In this document: positions 27,150 through 36,300 of the stretch, piece after piece
How the letters are laid out: the number at the start of each line of letters is the position of its first letter
Position numbering within the stretch: the stretch's first letter is position 1
Assembly (NCBI GenBank): GCA_045546275.1
Contig: JAZQCM010000006.1
Location: forward strand, 62,001 to 126,000
Source: RGIG1927 sp045546275
GTDB lineage: Bacteria; Bacillota; Clostridia; UMGS1883
Reading direction: 5' to 3'
Length of the DNA: 64,000 nt
Position numbers and translations under genes: made by a program
Notes under the pieces: model-generated
The model's database searches: none
Told to the model about the DNA's origin: nothing
Seen by the model: the letters and a program-made list of their open reading frames with translations, nothing else

Positions 27150-27514
27150 TATAAATCTTTGAAGCTCTCAGGTAACAAACGGGATAAAGGATACACGTTA
27201 TCCTGAGTAACTATCATAAAATCATCTTCACAAAATTCGCTCATAACCTGCCTGCATTCTCCACATGGCGGACAAGGCTTGCCCTTATCCGAAACAATGG
27301 CAATTGCCTTGAAATCGGTAACGCCGTCGCTTATAGCCTTTGAAAAGGCAACTCTTTCAGCGCACATTGTTGCGCCAAAAGCGGAGTTTTCAATGTTACA
27401 GCCTGTGTACACCCTGCCGTCCTTTGTAAGAAGCGCCGCACCCACCTTAAAGCGTGAGTAGGGAGCGTAGGCATACCTGTAAGCCTCTTTAGCTTGTTTT
27501 AACAAATCTTCCAT
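27146..27514 (-). CDS. cdd: Cytidine deaminase
   Basis: 122 residues, the size of the small tetrameric cytidine deaminases. The catalytic MCAERVAF (Cys and Glu near 53-55) and the zinc-binding PCGECRQ (two Cys near 86-89) are both present, with the substrate segment GCNIENSAFG before them. It deaminates cytidine and deoxycytidine to uridine and deoxyuridine. Its AGAGGAGG ribosome site and start lie inside the 3' end of deoB (26-bp overlap). Last gene of the udp-deoC-deoD-deoB-cdd operon. Confidence 0.96.
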   Translation of the reverse strand: MEDLLKQAKEAYRYAYAPYSRFKVGAALLTKDGRVYTGCNIENSAFGATMCAERVAFSKAISDGVTDFKAIAIVSDKGKPCPPCGECRQVMSEFCEDDFMIVTQDNVYPLSRLLPESFKDLY

Positions 27515-28652
27515 AAAAACCCTCCTCTTGTGAATTAAAATCTACCCTAAGCCAATCGGCAATGGTTGCAGCAATGTTTCCAAAATTATCAGTTGTTCCT
27601 AAATCAACGCCCTTTAACGTAGGTGAATAAATAATAATCGGCACGTTTTCACGGGTGTGGTCGGTGGTTTTTGTAAACCCGGGGTCACAGCCGTGGTCAC
27701 CTGTAATCATTAAAATATCATCCTCTGTGAGGTTATTCATTATTTCGGGAAGAAACTCATCAAACTCGTTAAGTGCCTTTGCATAGCCGTCAATATCGCG
27801 TCTGTGACCGTAAAGCATGTCAAAGTCAACAAGGTTCACAAAGCACAAACCGTTAAAATCGCTCTTTGCAAGCTCAATTGTTTTTTCTATGCCTTCCTTG
27901 TTGGAATGCGTGCGATATGCCATTGTAATGCCCTTAGCCGCAAAAATGTCGCTTATTTTCCCAACAGAGATAACCTCCATTTTTTTACTTACCGCATCAA
28001 GAATTGTTTCTTTATGTGGCTTTAAGGAAAAGTCACGCCTGTTGGGGGTACGCTTGTAGCTATGGCTATTGCCAACAAAAGGTCTTGCAATAACTCTCCC
28101 AACACCGTGCTCGCCTGAAAAAATTTCACGTGCAGTTTCGCATATTCTGTAAAGCTCATCCAAGGGCACAACCTCTTCATGAGCGGCAATCTGCAACACA
28201 CTGTCAACCGAGGTGTAAACAATTATTTTTCCCGTTTTAACGTGCTCGTCGCCGTACTGTTCTATTGCAGTAATGCCTGAGGAGGTTTTGTTCAAAAGCC
28301 AGCCTCGACCTGTTTTTTCTGAAAGCTTATCCAATAGCTCTTCAGGAAATCCATCGGGGTATGTGGGAAGGGGTCTTTCGGACACAATGCCTGCCATTTC
28401 CCAATGACCTATAGTTGTATCCTTACCCATGGAAACCTCGCTGAGTCTTCCAAAGGAAGCAATGGGTGCCTCGCAATGGGGAAGAAAGTCAGTAAGATTG
28501 CCCAGTCCCATTTTCAAAAGATTTGGTATGTTAAGAAATTTGCTTGTGGCTATGCTTTTTAATGTATAGCTTCCTTCGTCGCCGAAAGCCTTTGCGTCAG
28601 TGGCTTTGCCAACGCCGAAGCCGTCAAGCACTATTAAAAACACTCGTTTCAT
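27489..28652 (-). CDS. deoB: Phosphopentomutase
   Basis: 387 residues, alkaline-phosphatase superfamily at DeoB length. Metal ligands lie in VLDGFGVG near residue 9, DFDMLYGHRRD near 285-295, and TGDHGCDPGF with a following DHTRE near 330-345; the phospho-acceptor Thr is in GKDTTIGHWEM near 84. It converts (deoxy)ribose 1-phosphate to the 5-phosphate, which deoxyribose-phosphate aldolase then cleaves. Overlaps deoD by 4 bp (ATGA) and cdd by 26 bp. Confidence 0.97.
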   Translation of the reverse strand: MKRVFLIVLDGFGVGKATDAKAFGDEGSYTLKSIATSKFLNIPNLLKMGLGNLTDFLPHCEAPIASFGRLSEVSMGKDTTIGHWEMAGIVSERPLPTYPDGFPEELLDKLSEKTGRGWLLNKTSSGITAIEQYGDEHVKTGKIIVYTSVDSVLQIAAHEEVVPLDELYRICETAREIFSGEHGVGRVIARPFVGNSHSYKRTPNRRDFSLKPHKETILDAVSKKMEVISVGKISDIFAAKGITMAYRTHSNKEGIEKTIELAKSDFNGLCFVNLVDFDMLYGHRRDIDGYAKALNEFDEFLPEIMNNLTEDDILMITGDHGCDPGFTKTTDHTRENVPIIIYSPTLKGVDLGTTDNFGNIAATIADWLRVDFNSQEEGFYGRFVKTS

Positions 28653-29374
28653 ATTTTCTCCATCCTTATTGCTGTTTCGAGAGCAATTTCAATCATCTGG
28701 TTAAAGGTGGTCTGCCGTTCCTCCGGAGTAGTTTCCTCCTTGGTAACAAGGTGGTCCGAAACTGTTAAAATTGCAAGTGCTCTTTTATTAAGCCTTGCAG
28801 CTGTGGCGTAAAGTGCTGCAGCTTCCATTTCAACTGCCAAAATGCCCATCTTCTGCCAAGAGGGAACAACCAAAGGGTTGTCGTTATAAAAAACATCGCT
28901 GGATAAAATATTGCCAACATGAAAGTTTTCGCCCTTTTCTCGTGCAACACTCGCTGCAGTTTCCAAAAGTGTAAAGTCGCTCGTTGCAGAAAAGGTTCCC
29001 GGAAGCTGATACTGGTTCATAAAGCTTGTGTCGTAGGATGCGCCCTGTGCCAGAATAACGTCACGCACCTTAACCTTTTCCAGATAGCCTCCTGCACTGC
29101 CCACGCGGATAATGTTTTCCACATCAAATTCTGTAAAAAGCTCGTAGGAATAAATGCCTAAGGAAGGCATTCCCATGCCCGATGCCATTACGCTTACAGG
29201 AACATTTTTGTAAAGACCTGTGTAGCCTTGTATACCACGTACATTGTTCACAAGGCGAGGGCTTTCAAGAAAGGTTTTTGCAATATACTCTGCTCTGAGA
29301 GGGTCTCCGGGCATTAAAACTGTTTTTGCAAAATCGCCTTTTTTTGCACTGTTATGTGGGGTCATATAAAACAC
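28649..29374 (-). CDS. deoD: Purine nucleoside phosphorylase, DeoD type
   Basis: 241 residues, hexameric NP-I family. MTPHNSAKKGDFA and LMPGDPLRAEYIA near the N-terminus, the GSAGGYLE phosphate-site region near 91, and the MEAAALYATAARL substrate motif near 180 with VSDHL near 203 identify DeoD. It phosphorolyses purine (deoxy)nucleosides to free base plus (deoxy)ribose 1-phosphate. Located 9 bp after deoC and overlapping deoB, so part of the same operon. Confidence 0.95.
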   Translation of the reverse strand: MFYMTPHNSAKKGDFAKTVLMPGDPLRAEYIAKTFLESPRLVNNVRGIQGYTGLYKNVPVSVMASGMGMPSLGIYSYELFTEFDVENIIRVGSAGGYLEKVKVRDVILAQGASYDTSFMNQYQLPGTFSATSDFTLLETAASVAREKGENFHVGNILSSDVFYNDNPLVVPSWQKMGILAVEMEAAALYATAARLNKRALAILTVSDHLVTKEETTPEERQTTFNQMIEIALETAIRMEKI

Positions 29375-29383
29375 TTCTTTCGG

Positions 29384-30034
29384 TTAGTTTGATTCTTTAA
29401 CTATTTTTACTATTCTGCTTGTGCCTAAGCGGTCGGCACCCAGATTAATAAAATCCTTTGCATCTTCAATTGAAGAAATACCGCCTGCCGCCTTAATTTT
29501 TTTGCCATTGATATGCTTTTTGAAAAGTGCAATATCTTCTTTGGTTGCACCCATCTTTGAAAAGCCTGTGCTTGTTTTAATAAAGTCGGCATCGGACTTG
29601 TTTACAATTTCGCACATTTTAATTTTTTCTTCATCGGTTAAAAGGCAGGTTTCAATAATAACCTTTAAGCATTTACCCTTGCATGCCATTTTAACTGCGT
29701 TTATTTCTTTTAACACGTAATCGTAATCGCCGCTTTTTAATTTGCCGATGTTTATTACCATGTCAATTTCATCGGCACCGTCCTCAACCGCAAGGTTTGT
29801 TTCGGTAAACTTAACCTCAGGCACACTGTAGCCTGTGGGAAAGCCTATTACGGTGCATATTTTAACTTTGCCCTTGGCATATTCCGCCGCTTTTTTCACA
29901 AAGGATGGCGGAATGCACACCGATGCAGTTTTATATTCTATGCCGTCGTCAATAATTGTTTTAATTTCATCCCAGGTTGCATCGGGGGCTAAAAGAGTGT
30001 GGTCAACTTTGTTTAATATATCCGAAATATTCAT
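29384..30034 (-). CDS. deoC: Deoxyribose-phosphate aldolase
   Basis: 216 residues, TIM-barrel class I aldolase. The N-terminal DHTLLAPDAT, VIGFPTGYS near 63, the KVIIETCLLT strand with its Lys near 144, and the Schiff-base Lys in ADFIKTSTGF near 172 are all visible, with AAGGI near 198. It cleaves deoxyribose 5-phosphate to glyceraldehyde 3-phosphate and acetaldehyde. Overlaps udp by 4 bp. Confidence 0.96.
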   Translation of the reverse strand: MNISDILNKVDHTLLAPDATWDEIKTIIDDGIEYKTASVCIPPSFVKKAAEYAKGKVKICTVIGFPTGYSVPEVKFTETNLAVEDGADEIDMVINIGKLKSGDYDYVLKEINAVKMACKGKCLKVIIETCLLTDEEKIKMCEIVNKSDADFIKTSTGFSKMGATKEDIALFKKHINGKKIKAAGGISSIEDAKDFINLGADRLGTSRIVKIVKESN

Positions 30035-30801
30035 TTTTTGTCCCTCTCAATTAAAAGCTTTATTGCATCAATTGCTATTTTTATTGCATAATCGGTGTCG
30101 TGTATAATTTCATCGGGCAAATTTCTTTCACGTCTTGTCTGGTTGCCAACAACCGCCAAAACACTGCCTACTTTCGCCCTTCTGTAGCTGCCAACGGTAA
30201 AAAGCGTTGCAGACTCCATTTCGCTGCACAACACTCCTAAATTAAGCCATGCCTTCCACATGTAATTAAGATAGTCCCCAACAGGCATTTTGTCGGGGCT
30301 GTGCTGACCGTAAAAGGAGTCCTTGCACTGAACAATTCCCAAATGATAATTAATCTTAAGCCTCTCTGCCGCATCTTTAAGAGCGCTTGTAACAAAAAAG
30401 TCGGAAACTGCAGGAAATTCAATGGGCGCATATTCCTTGCTCGTGCCGTCAAAGCGGATGGCACCTGTTGCAATAACAGCGTCCCCTGCCTTCACTTTTT
30501 CGTCAATACCGCCGGAAGTGCCAACACGGATAAAGGTTGTGGCTCCTATGTTGCAAAGCTCTTCCAATGCAATTGCCGCAGAAGGACCGCCTATGCCAGT
30601 GGAGCAAACTGAAACCTTTTCGCCTGAAATATAGCCTGTGTAGGTGACAAATTCACGGTTTTGTCCAACAAGATGAGGCTTTTCAAAATAAGCGGCTATT
30701 TTTTCGCATCTGCCGGGGTCGCCGGGGAGAATAACGTACTTTCCCACATCACCCTCGGATAAGCCAATGTGATATTCCTTTGATGAATAAACGGTAGCCA
30801 T
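30031..30801 (-). CDS. udp: Uridine phosphorylase
   Basis: 256 residues, NP-I family. LPGDPGRCEKIA near residue 25, the STGIGGPSAAIALEEL segment typical of uridine phosphorylase near 67, RVGTSGGI near 90 and SEMESATLFTVG near 190 are visible. It cleaves uridine (and often deoxyuridine) to uracil and (deoxy)ribose 1-phosphate. First gene of the nucleoside salvage operon, with AAAAAGGAG before the ATG. Divergent from walR, with a shared control region. Confidence 0.93.
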   Translation of the reverse strand: MATVYSSKEYHIGLSEGDVGKYVILPGDPGRCEKIAAYFEKPHLVGQNREFVTYTGYISGEKVSVCSTGIGGPSAAIALEELCNIGATTFIRVGTSGGIDEKVKAGDAVIATGAIRFDGTSKEYAPIEFPAVSDFFVTSALKDAAERLKINYHLGIVQCKDSFYGQHSPDKMPVGDYLNYMWKAWLNLGVLCSEMESATLFTVGSYRRAKVGSVLAVVGNQTRRERNLPDEIIHDTDYAIKIAIDAIKLLIERDKK

Positions 30802-30834
30802 AACATGCTCCTTTTTATAAAAGTTTATGGTAAT

Positions 30835-30863
30835 ATTGTATCATTTATCCTACCTCTTGTCAA
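30835..30863 (-). promoter_or_regulatory. Putative sigma-A promoter of the nucleoside operon
   Basis: On the minus strand TTGACA and TACAAT are separated by 17 bp. Its -35 box lies back to back with that of walR. Confidence 0.75.
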
Positions 30864-30865
30864 AC

Positions 30866-30894
30866 TTGACATTAAGGGATATTTATTATAAAAT
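30866..30894 (+). promoter_or_regulatory. Putative sigma-A promoter of walR
   Basis: TTGACA and TAAAAT are separated by 17 bp, 18 bp upstream of the walR start. A two-base gap separates this -35 box from that of the divergent promoter. Confidence 0.65.
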
Positions 30895-30912
30895 GGTAGG
30901 GAGGTGAATGAG

Positions 30913-31608
30913 GTGAATACAAAGAAAATTTTAGTAGTAGACGATGAAAAGCCTATCAGCGACATATTAAGATTTAATCTTACAAAAACCGGTTACGAGG
31001 TGCTTTGTGCCTACGACGGTGAAGAGGGGTTAAAGCTTGCTCTTGAGGAAAATGTTGACCTCATTTTGTTAGATGTTATGCTTCCCAAATTAGAGGGCTT
31101 TGAGGTTTTGAAAATGGTGCGTGAAAAGAAAAAGAACGTGCCCATTCTCATGCTTACTGCCCGTGAGGAAGAGGTTGATAAAATTTTAGGTCTGGAATGG
31201 GGCGCAGATGACTATATCACAAAGCCTTTTTCCATGCGTGAGCTTTTGGCAAGGGTGAAAGCAAACTTAAGGCGCAGTGTGCCCGAAGCAAGTGCCGACG
31301 TGTCGGGCGATGTGCTTAATTTCGGGGCTCTTTCCATTAACACCACACGCTATGAGGTACAGAAAAACTCAACTGTTATTGAGCTTACACTCCGTGAGTT
31401 TGAGCTTTTGAAGTTTATGGCAATTCAGCCCGGTATTGTTTTTTCAAGAGAGGTTCTTTTGGAAAAGGTGTGGGGCTATGAATATTTCGGCGATGTGAGA
31501 ACTGTGGATGTTACCGTAAGACGACTTCGTGAAAAAATCGAGGACGACCCAGCTCACCCAACTGTTATTATGACAAAGCGCGGTATAGGCTATTATATGA
31601 ATAAGTAA
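30913..31608 (+). CDS. walR: WalR (YycF) response regulator
   Basis: 231 residues, OmpR/PhoB class. Receiver domain: VVDDEKPISD at residues 8-17, phospho-acceptor D54 in LLDVMLP, Thr in MLTARE near 82, Lys in TKPFSMRELLARV near 104. The C-terminal winged helix (about 133-230) ends RGIGYYMNK. Close resemblance to WalR is clear from the N-terminal DEKPI and the RVKANLRR junction. WalR controls cell-wall hydrolases and wall metabolism in Firmicutes and is usually essential. GTG 30913 lies 6 bp after GAGGTG; an upstream GTG at 30904 lies within that site. Confidence 0.93.
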   Translation: MNTKKILVVDDEKPISDILRFNLTKTGYEVLCAYDGEEGLKLALEENVDLILLDVMLPKLEGFEVLKMVREKKKNVPILMLTAREEEVDKILGLEWGADDYITKPFSMRELLARVKANLRRSVPEASADVSGDVLNFGALSINTTRYEVQKNSTVIELTLREFELLKFMAIQPGIVFSREVLLEKVWGYEYFGDVRTVDVTVRRLREKIEDDPAHPTVIMTKRGIGYYMNK

Positions 31609-31621
31609 AAGGTTGATTTGA

Positions 31622-33382
31622 ATGTTCAAAAGTATTCAGTGGAAAATAATTGCAATATTTTTGCTGCTTACCATGTCGGTAATGATTGTGGTAGGTACCT
31701 TTTTGTTGCAGAATATTTCTGCGTACTACCACGACGACTTTGCAACCACCCTGTCGGCACAAGCGTTCACTCCTTCGGTGTGTGACGAGCTGAACAGTGC
31801 CGCAAAGGGCGAAAACAGCCTTGGCGAAATTGAAAATATCTTAGGTGTGTATTCAATCAGAATGATGATTGACTCCTTTCGTAACTATTATATTTTAGAC
31901 GCTCAGACCTGCAGCGTTCTTTCAGGCTCAAGCGACAATGTAACCGAGGTTTTGGTGACCCCTAACATTTTGTGTGCAATGGCAGGGGAAACAGGGGACG
32001 ATATTGACCGTTCCGCTTCTTACATGGACTATGCTGTGCCCGTTAAGGACGATAACGGGGTTAAATACATTGTTTACATTATCGACAGCAAGGAAGAAAT
32101 ACACGACATTATTAAAAACATTTTCATAAATATTCTTTGGGCACTCCTGTTCGGACTTTTAATCAGTGCATTTTTAGGTCTTATTTTGTCCAGAACAATT
32201 ATTTTGCCCATTTCAAATCTGCAAATACAGGCAGAACAGCTTTCCGAGGGTGAATTTGGTCAGAGGATTGAAGTTAAAAGCGACGATGAAATCGGCAGGC
32301 TTACAATGGCTTTCAATATCATGGCTGCAAAAATTGACGAAAACCTTTACGAAATCGCATCGGAAAAAAGCAAGGTGGAGGCAATTCTTGCCCAGATGAC
32401 CGACGGCGTTGTTGCCTTTTCCACATCAGGAGAAATGATTCATTCAAACATTGCCGCAAGGGAATTTATAGGAACAGACAACGAAATAACCTTTAATGAG
32501 TTTGTTGAAAAAATAGGCATTGAGCTTACCATTGAACAGCTTACCTACCTTGAGCAGGACAGAGTTGTTGAACGTAACGGTGAGGTTGGCAAAAAAATTA
32601 TACGAACACTTTTTGCACCCTACTCCAACGAAAATGAACAAATTGAAGGCATTGTTGTTGTAATGCAGGACGTAACCGAGCAAACAAAGCTGGAGAGTGC
32701 ACGACGTGAATTTGTTGCAAATGTATCTCACGAATTGAGAACACCCATTACCACAATAAAAAGCTATGCCGAGACCATCCTTGACATGGCAGAGGAAGAG
32801 TCGGCCGAGGCAAGCTTTGTGAAGGTTATTGAAACCGAAGCGGACCGCATGGCAAAAATTGTGTCACAGCTTTTAACCCTGTCAAGGCTTGACAACTCGG
32901 CAACAGTTCTTGACAAAAACGTTTTTGACCTTTCAAAAATGGTTGAAGGCGTTGTTGACAAACTCACTCTCACCGCAAATAATCACAAGCTTGAGCTAAG
33001 CTTTGTTTCAAAGGGTGAAACAAAGAATTTCTTCGGCGACAAGGACCGTCTGGAGCAGGTTGTGATAAACATTGTTTCCAATGCAATCAAATATACTCCC
33101 GAGGGCGGCAAGGTGCAGGTTGTGTGCGGTACAGGCTTTGCGGAAGCCTTTGTCCGTGTTATCGACAATGGCATCGGCATTCCCAAAAAGGACTTGCCGA
33201 GGGTATTTGAAAGATTTTATCGTGTTGACAAAGCACGAAGCCGTGAAAGCGGCGGCACAGGCTTAGGTCTTGCAATTGCAAAGGAGCTTGTGGAGCTTCA
33301 TGGCGGTAAAATTAATATAGAAAGTCGCGAAAATAAGGGAACAGAGGTAACAATTACACTTCCGATGATAAATGTAATATAG
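31622..33382 (+). CDS. walK: WalK (YycG) sensor histidine kinase
   Basis: 586 residues. TM1 (about 9-30), an extracytoplasmic sensor (about 31-162), TM2 (about 165-190), HAMP (about 190-245), a PAS-like domain (about 253-350), HisKA with phospho-acceptor His in VSHELRTPITTIKSYAET near 369, and HATPase with NAIKYTPEGG, DNGIGIP and GGTGLGLAIAKELVELHGG. It phosphorylates WalR. Placed 13 bp after walR with AAAGG upstream of ATG. YycH/YycI, the usual modulators, follow after one intervening gene. Confidence 0.93.
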   Translation: MFKSIQWKIIAIFLLLTMSVMIVVGTFLLQNISAYYHDDFATTLSAQAFTPSVCDELNSAAKGENSLGEIENILGVYSIRMMIDSFRNYYILDAQTCSVLSGSSDNVTEVLVTPNILCAMAGETGDDIDRSASYMDYAVPVKDDNGVKYIVYIIDSKEEIHDIIKNIFINILWALLFGLLISAFLGLILSRTIILPISNLQIQAEQLSEGEFGQRIEVKSDDEIGRLTMAFNIMAAKIDENLYEIASEKSKVEAILAQMTDGVVAFSTSGEMIHSNIAAREFIGTDNEITFNEFVEKIGIELTIEQLTYLEQDRVVERNGEVGKKIIRTLFAPYSNENEQIEGIVVVMQDVTEQTKLESARREFVANVSHELRTPITTIKSYAETILDMAEEESAEASFVKVIETEADRMAKIVSQLLTLSRLDNSATVLDKNVFDLSKMVEGVVDKLTLTANNHKLELSFVSKGETKNFFGDKDRLEQVVINIVSNAIKYTPEGGKVQVVCGTGFAEAFVRVIDNGIGIPKKDLPRVFERFYRVDKARSRESGGTGLGLAIAKELVELHGGKINIESRENKGTEVTITLPMINVI

Positions 33383-33470
33383 GATTAAAAACTCTGTTAT
33401 AGAATTGTAACATTGGTGGTGTATAATAACCATGAGGATAGGATAGGATGTCCTCGCGGAGGTAATCATT

Positions 33471-33956
33471 ATGAAGAAAATGTTTATTTCCGTACTTTTG
33501 GTTCTTGTTTTGTTGCTCGGCTTGTCAGTTTCGGCACTGGCGGCTCATCCTTTAACAATTGCGGAGGGAACCAAGAGCACGGTTTCCAATTTAATAACAA
33601 TAAAAAAACCGGACACTCAGACTACTTCCACTGTGAAGACTACATACTCAATAACAGGTGTAGGTAAAGAGGGCGTAAGCGTGTGCTTTTATGTGCACGA
33701 CGGCTCAAAGTACGTTGCCAAGACTAACCAGGACGGAACCTTGGCGGCATTCTCAATCGGTAAATCCGGCGTGTTTTATCGTCAGATTGCCTTAAATGAG
33801 GGTAGCAACCGTATTTTGGTAAGAGCTCAGACAGCGGACGGAGCGTATCAGCTTTCTTATTTGACAATTAATGTTTTAAAGAACGGCATCATGACTGATA
33901 TTGGTGCTTTCTCCTGGAACATGCAGTCAAAGCTGAACGGTTGGCTTAAGCATTAA
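33471..33956 (+). CDS. Small secreted protein of unknown function
   Basis: 161 residues: a strong signal peptide (1-24, ending SALAA) and a beta-rich domain of about 135 residues with no family I recognise. It resembles short Ig-like or cell-wall domains (KTTYSITGVGKEGVSV, RILVRAQTADGAYQLSYLTI) but the match is an impression. A TATAAT at 33422-33427 could be a -10 box, without a convincing -35. A ribosome site CGGAGG precedes the ATG. A terminator follows, so it is a separate unit between walK and yycH. Confidence 0.75.
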   Translation: MKKMFISVLLVLVLLLGLSVSALAAHPLTIAEGTKSTVSNLITIKKPDTQTTSTVKTTYSITGVGKEGVSVCFYVHDGSKYVAKTNQDGTLAAFSIGKSGVFYRQIALNEGSNRILVRAQTADGAYQLSYLTINVLKNGIMTDIGAFSWNMQSKLNGWLKH

Positions 33957-33965
33957 ATCGGATTT

Positions 33966-34010
33966 AAAGCACAATTGCCGAAATGTGGGCAATTGTGCTT
34001 TTGTATTTTT
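33966..34010 (+). terminator. Terminator after the small secreted protein gene
   Basis: AAAGCACAATTGCC pairs with GGCAATTGTGCTTT around an 8-nt loop, followed by TGTATTTTT. Confidence 0.85.
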
Positions 34011-34029
34011 CATTTCACGAGGGATTTGT

Positions 34030-35436
34030 ATGATTAAAGAGAGACTGAAAACAATTTTAATAATATTGCTTGTGGCAAATAGCTTATTTTTAACCTACGA
34101 AAGCTGGTTTAATAAGTCCTTGGCAGGGCAGGAGCTCTTTAAGGTTGATTGGGAAAGCACCCCCTTGTACAGGCTTTTTTCTAACAAAAAAGAAATAAGC
34201 CTTCCTAAGGAGAATTTGTCAAAGCCCAGAAAAATTGTTATAAACGACGGAGCCCTTTGGGTGCCCTACTACAACACCGACTCAGCATTTGATAACCTTG
34301 ATGAAAAAACCAGTGCAATGCTTAAGAGCTGTCTTTCGGGAAAGGCTGAAAAGGTTAAATCCATCAGCTACGAAAAATGGCTGGAAAACCTTAACCGAAT
34401 CAGCATTTATGTAGAATATCCCATTGCAGTTTCTCCTAAAATGCTTGCAAACATTTTAAGCACAACCTCTTCCGACATCCCCCTTGGACTTAACCGCATT
34501 CGTGATGCAATTATTATTCCCGAGGGCGAAGAGGGGGTAACTGTTGCAATCCGTGACGAAGCTTCCGACAAGGCGTGGCAGTTTTATATTAAGGACGAAA
34601 ACCTTGCATTCCCCGAAGCTGCACTTATGCTTTTCACTCAGGAAGAAAGCCGTGACGGCTATTACGAATTTGCCTACAACACCCTAATTGGTGAGGGTAT
34701 GGGCGAAGGCAGAGTAACGGTGGGGGATTTAGTGCTTTTCTCCGATAACGCCACTGCAGTGAGTGACATTTATGCCTACAACCCCCTAAGCGGAAGCTAT
34801 TCTGCTCTTTTGGAAAGCTTTTCATTTAACCCTAACCCCATTCGTCGCTACAAGGACGATTTTGGGGGAGAAAACTATGTTGAAAACTATGCCACTGTAA
34901 GAATTTTCCCCGATGGTTATGTGGACTTCGGCACAGTTAAGGATGACAAGGGCATAGAAATTGAAAGCGACACCACCAACGGCTACGAGGTTTTAAACAG
35001 CGCCATTGACTTTGTGGAAAAGGTGTGGCAAAGTGTGTCGGACAGGCCCTTGAATGTGCTTGTTTCGGGGGTTGACGAAACCGAGGTAGGTACAAAAATT
35101 ACCTTTGACTACTACTGCGAGGGCAAGGAGGTTGCCATATCCTACAACAAGGCAGGCAGAGAACCCTTGTACCATGCAATTGAAATAATTGTTGAGGAAG
35201 GCAAAATTACCTCCTACCGCCAGTATTTCCGTTGCTATGATGCAGGCGACACAAAAACCGAGCAGGAAAGCTTTATTACAGCACTTGACTATTATGTTGC
35301 ACTTTTTGGTGAGGAAGAGGGCACGGTAATAACCGACATGTACCCCGGCTACTATGACGGTGGCGGAAACGGTGTTAAGAAAACCACATGGCTTTGCGAA
35401 AAAAATTATGGCGACGAGAAATATCCGAAAAAATAA
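34030..35436 (+). CDS. yycH: YycH-like regulator of the WalRK system
   Basis: 468 residues: short cytoplasmic N-terminus, one membrane span (about 7-24, TILIILLVANSLFLTYESW) and a large extracytoplasmic region, the architecture of YycH. The ESWFN sequence after the span is characteristic. YycH and YycI restrain WalK through membrane contacts. Sequence conservation in this family is low, so the call leans on position after walRK, topology and the YycI-like gene 12 bp downstream. ATG 34030 follows ACGAGGG; longer upstream starts overlap the terminator. Confidence 0.82.
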   Translation: MIKERLKTILIILLVANSLFLTYESWFNKSLAGQELFKVDWESTPLYRLFSNKKEISLPKENLSKPRKIVINDGALWVPYYNTDSAFDNLDEKTSAMLKSCLSGKAEKVKSISYEKWLENLNRISIYVEYPIAVSPKMLANILSTTSSDIPLGLNRIRDAIIIPEGEEGVTVAIRDEASDKAWQFYIKDENLAFPEAALMLFTQEESRDGYYEFAYNTLIGEGMGEGRVTVGDLVLFSDNATAVSDIYAYNPLSGSYSALLESFSFNPNPIRRYKDDFGGENYVENYATVRIFPDGYVDFGTVKDDKGIEIESDTTNGYEVLNSAIDFVEKVWQSVSDRPLNVLVSGVDETEVGTKITFDYYCEGKEVAISYNKAGREPLYHAIEIIVEEGKITSYRQYFRCYDAGDTKTEQESFITALDYYVALFGEEEGTVITDMYPGYYDGGGNGVKKTTWLCEKNYGDEKYPKK

Positions 35437-35448
35437 AGGAGGGGCAGT

Positions 35449-36198
35449 ATGAACAAATCTCAGATTAAAAATGCAGTTATTGTGCTTTTACTGCTTATAA
35501 ACCTTTTTCTTGTTGCAAATCTTGTTATGACAAGGCTCACCACGGGTCGTATTCCTCAAGCTGCCCGTGAAAGCTTTGTGAAGGTTTTAGCTGACAAGAA
35601 TATCACAATTGATATTTCCCATGTTCCTGAAAGGTACGAAGTAAGGCGTGATGTGGCGGTGAGCTTTTATTCCATTGATAATTTAAGAGATATGTTTCTT
35701 AAAAATGATGCTGACTATGTATCAGACGGTAAAAGCATTATTGCAACTACCGATGATAAAAAGCTTACGGTAAGCGGAAAACGCTTTGAATATTCAACCC
35801 TTCACGAAAGCGTTGCAAAGGACGGAAAGGCTATTGTAAAGGCTTTAAAAAAACAGGGGCTCAGCACTGTGGGGAGCTATTTCGACCCTGCAGATGGCCT
35901 TGTAAAGGTTAAAATTGATGGCGCTCTTGTTGAAAATGTATACCTTGATGTCAAGCTTGATAAAAACGGAAGTATTGCCTATGCGGCAGGTGTTTGGCCC
36001 AAGGTTACACTGTCGGATTCAAAAAAGCGTTCCACATTAACCTCAACTATAGGTGATATGATTAAAAGAATTCCGTCAGGTTCTGTAATTGAAACTATTT
36101 ATCCTGTTTACAGCATGGACCCAAGAGAGGGATATGCCCATCTTATTCCTGCCTGGAGAGTGGTTGTGGGCGGCATTGTGTACACGGTGAAAGAGTAA
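35449..36198 (+). CDS. yycI: YycI-like regulatory protein
   Basis: 249 residues: MNKSQIKNAVIVLLLLINLFL is the typical short N-terminus and span, followed by VANLVMTR and an extracytoplasmic domain that ends with a peptidase-propeptide-like fold (PVYSMDPREGYAHLIPAWRVVVGG). YycI and YycH form a membrane complex that modulates WalK. AAAGGAGG lies ahead of the ATG. A near-palindrome follows the stop (36197-36217) but lacks a T run. Confidence 0.85.
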   Translation: MNKSQIKNAVIVLLLLINLFLVANLVMTRLTTGRIPQAARESFVKVLADKNITIDISHVPERYEVRRDVAVSFYSIDNLRDMFLKNDADYVSDGKSIIATTDDKKLTVSGKRFEYSTLHESVAKDGKAIVKALKKQGLSTVGSYFDPADGLVKVKIDGALVENVYLDVKLDKNGSIAYAAGVWPKVTLSDSKKRSTLTSTIGDMIKRIPSGSVIETIYPVYSMDPREGYAHLIPAWRVVVGGIVYTVKE

Positions 36199-36272
36199 TT
36201 GTGCAACTTGCACAATTGGCGGCTGCCGTTTTGGGCTAAAACAACGAAAAGTTTTAAAACTGCACAAAACTG

Positions 36273-36300
36273 TTGACTTTAGAAAATTTTATGGTATCAT
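36273..36300 (+). promoter_or_regulatory. Orphan promoter-like element
   Basis: TTGACT and TATCAT are separated by 16 bp. No coding region lies between it and the terminator at 36373, about 70 bp downstream. Confidence 0.45.

Noticed and set aside
33413..33667. Alternative frame overlapping walK end and the small secreted protein
   Set aside because: The overlapping frame lacks a ribosome site, while the 33471 frame has CGGAGG and a clear signal peptide.
36197..36217. Near-palindrome after yycI as a terminator
   Set aside because: Nine-bp stem is good but it is followed by GGCGG, not a T run; it may still be a processing or binding site.
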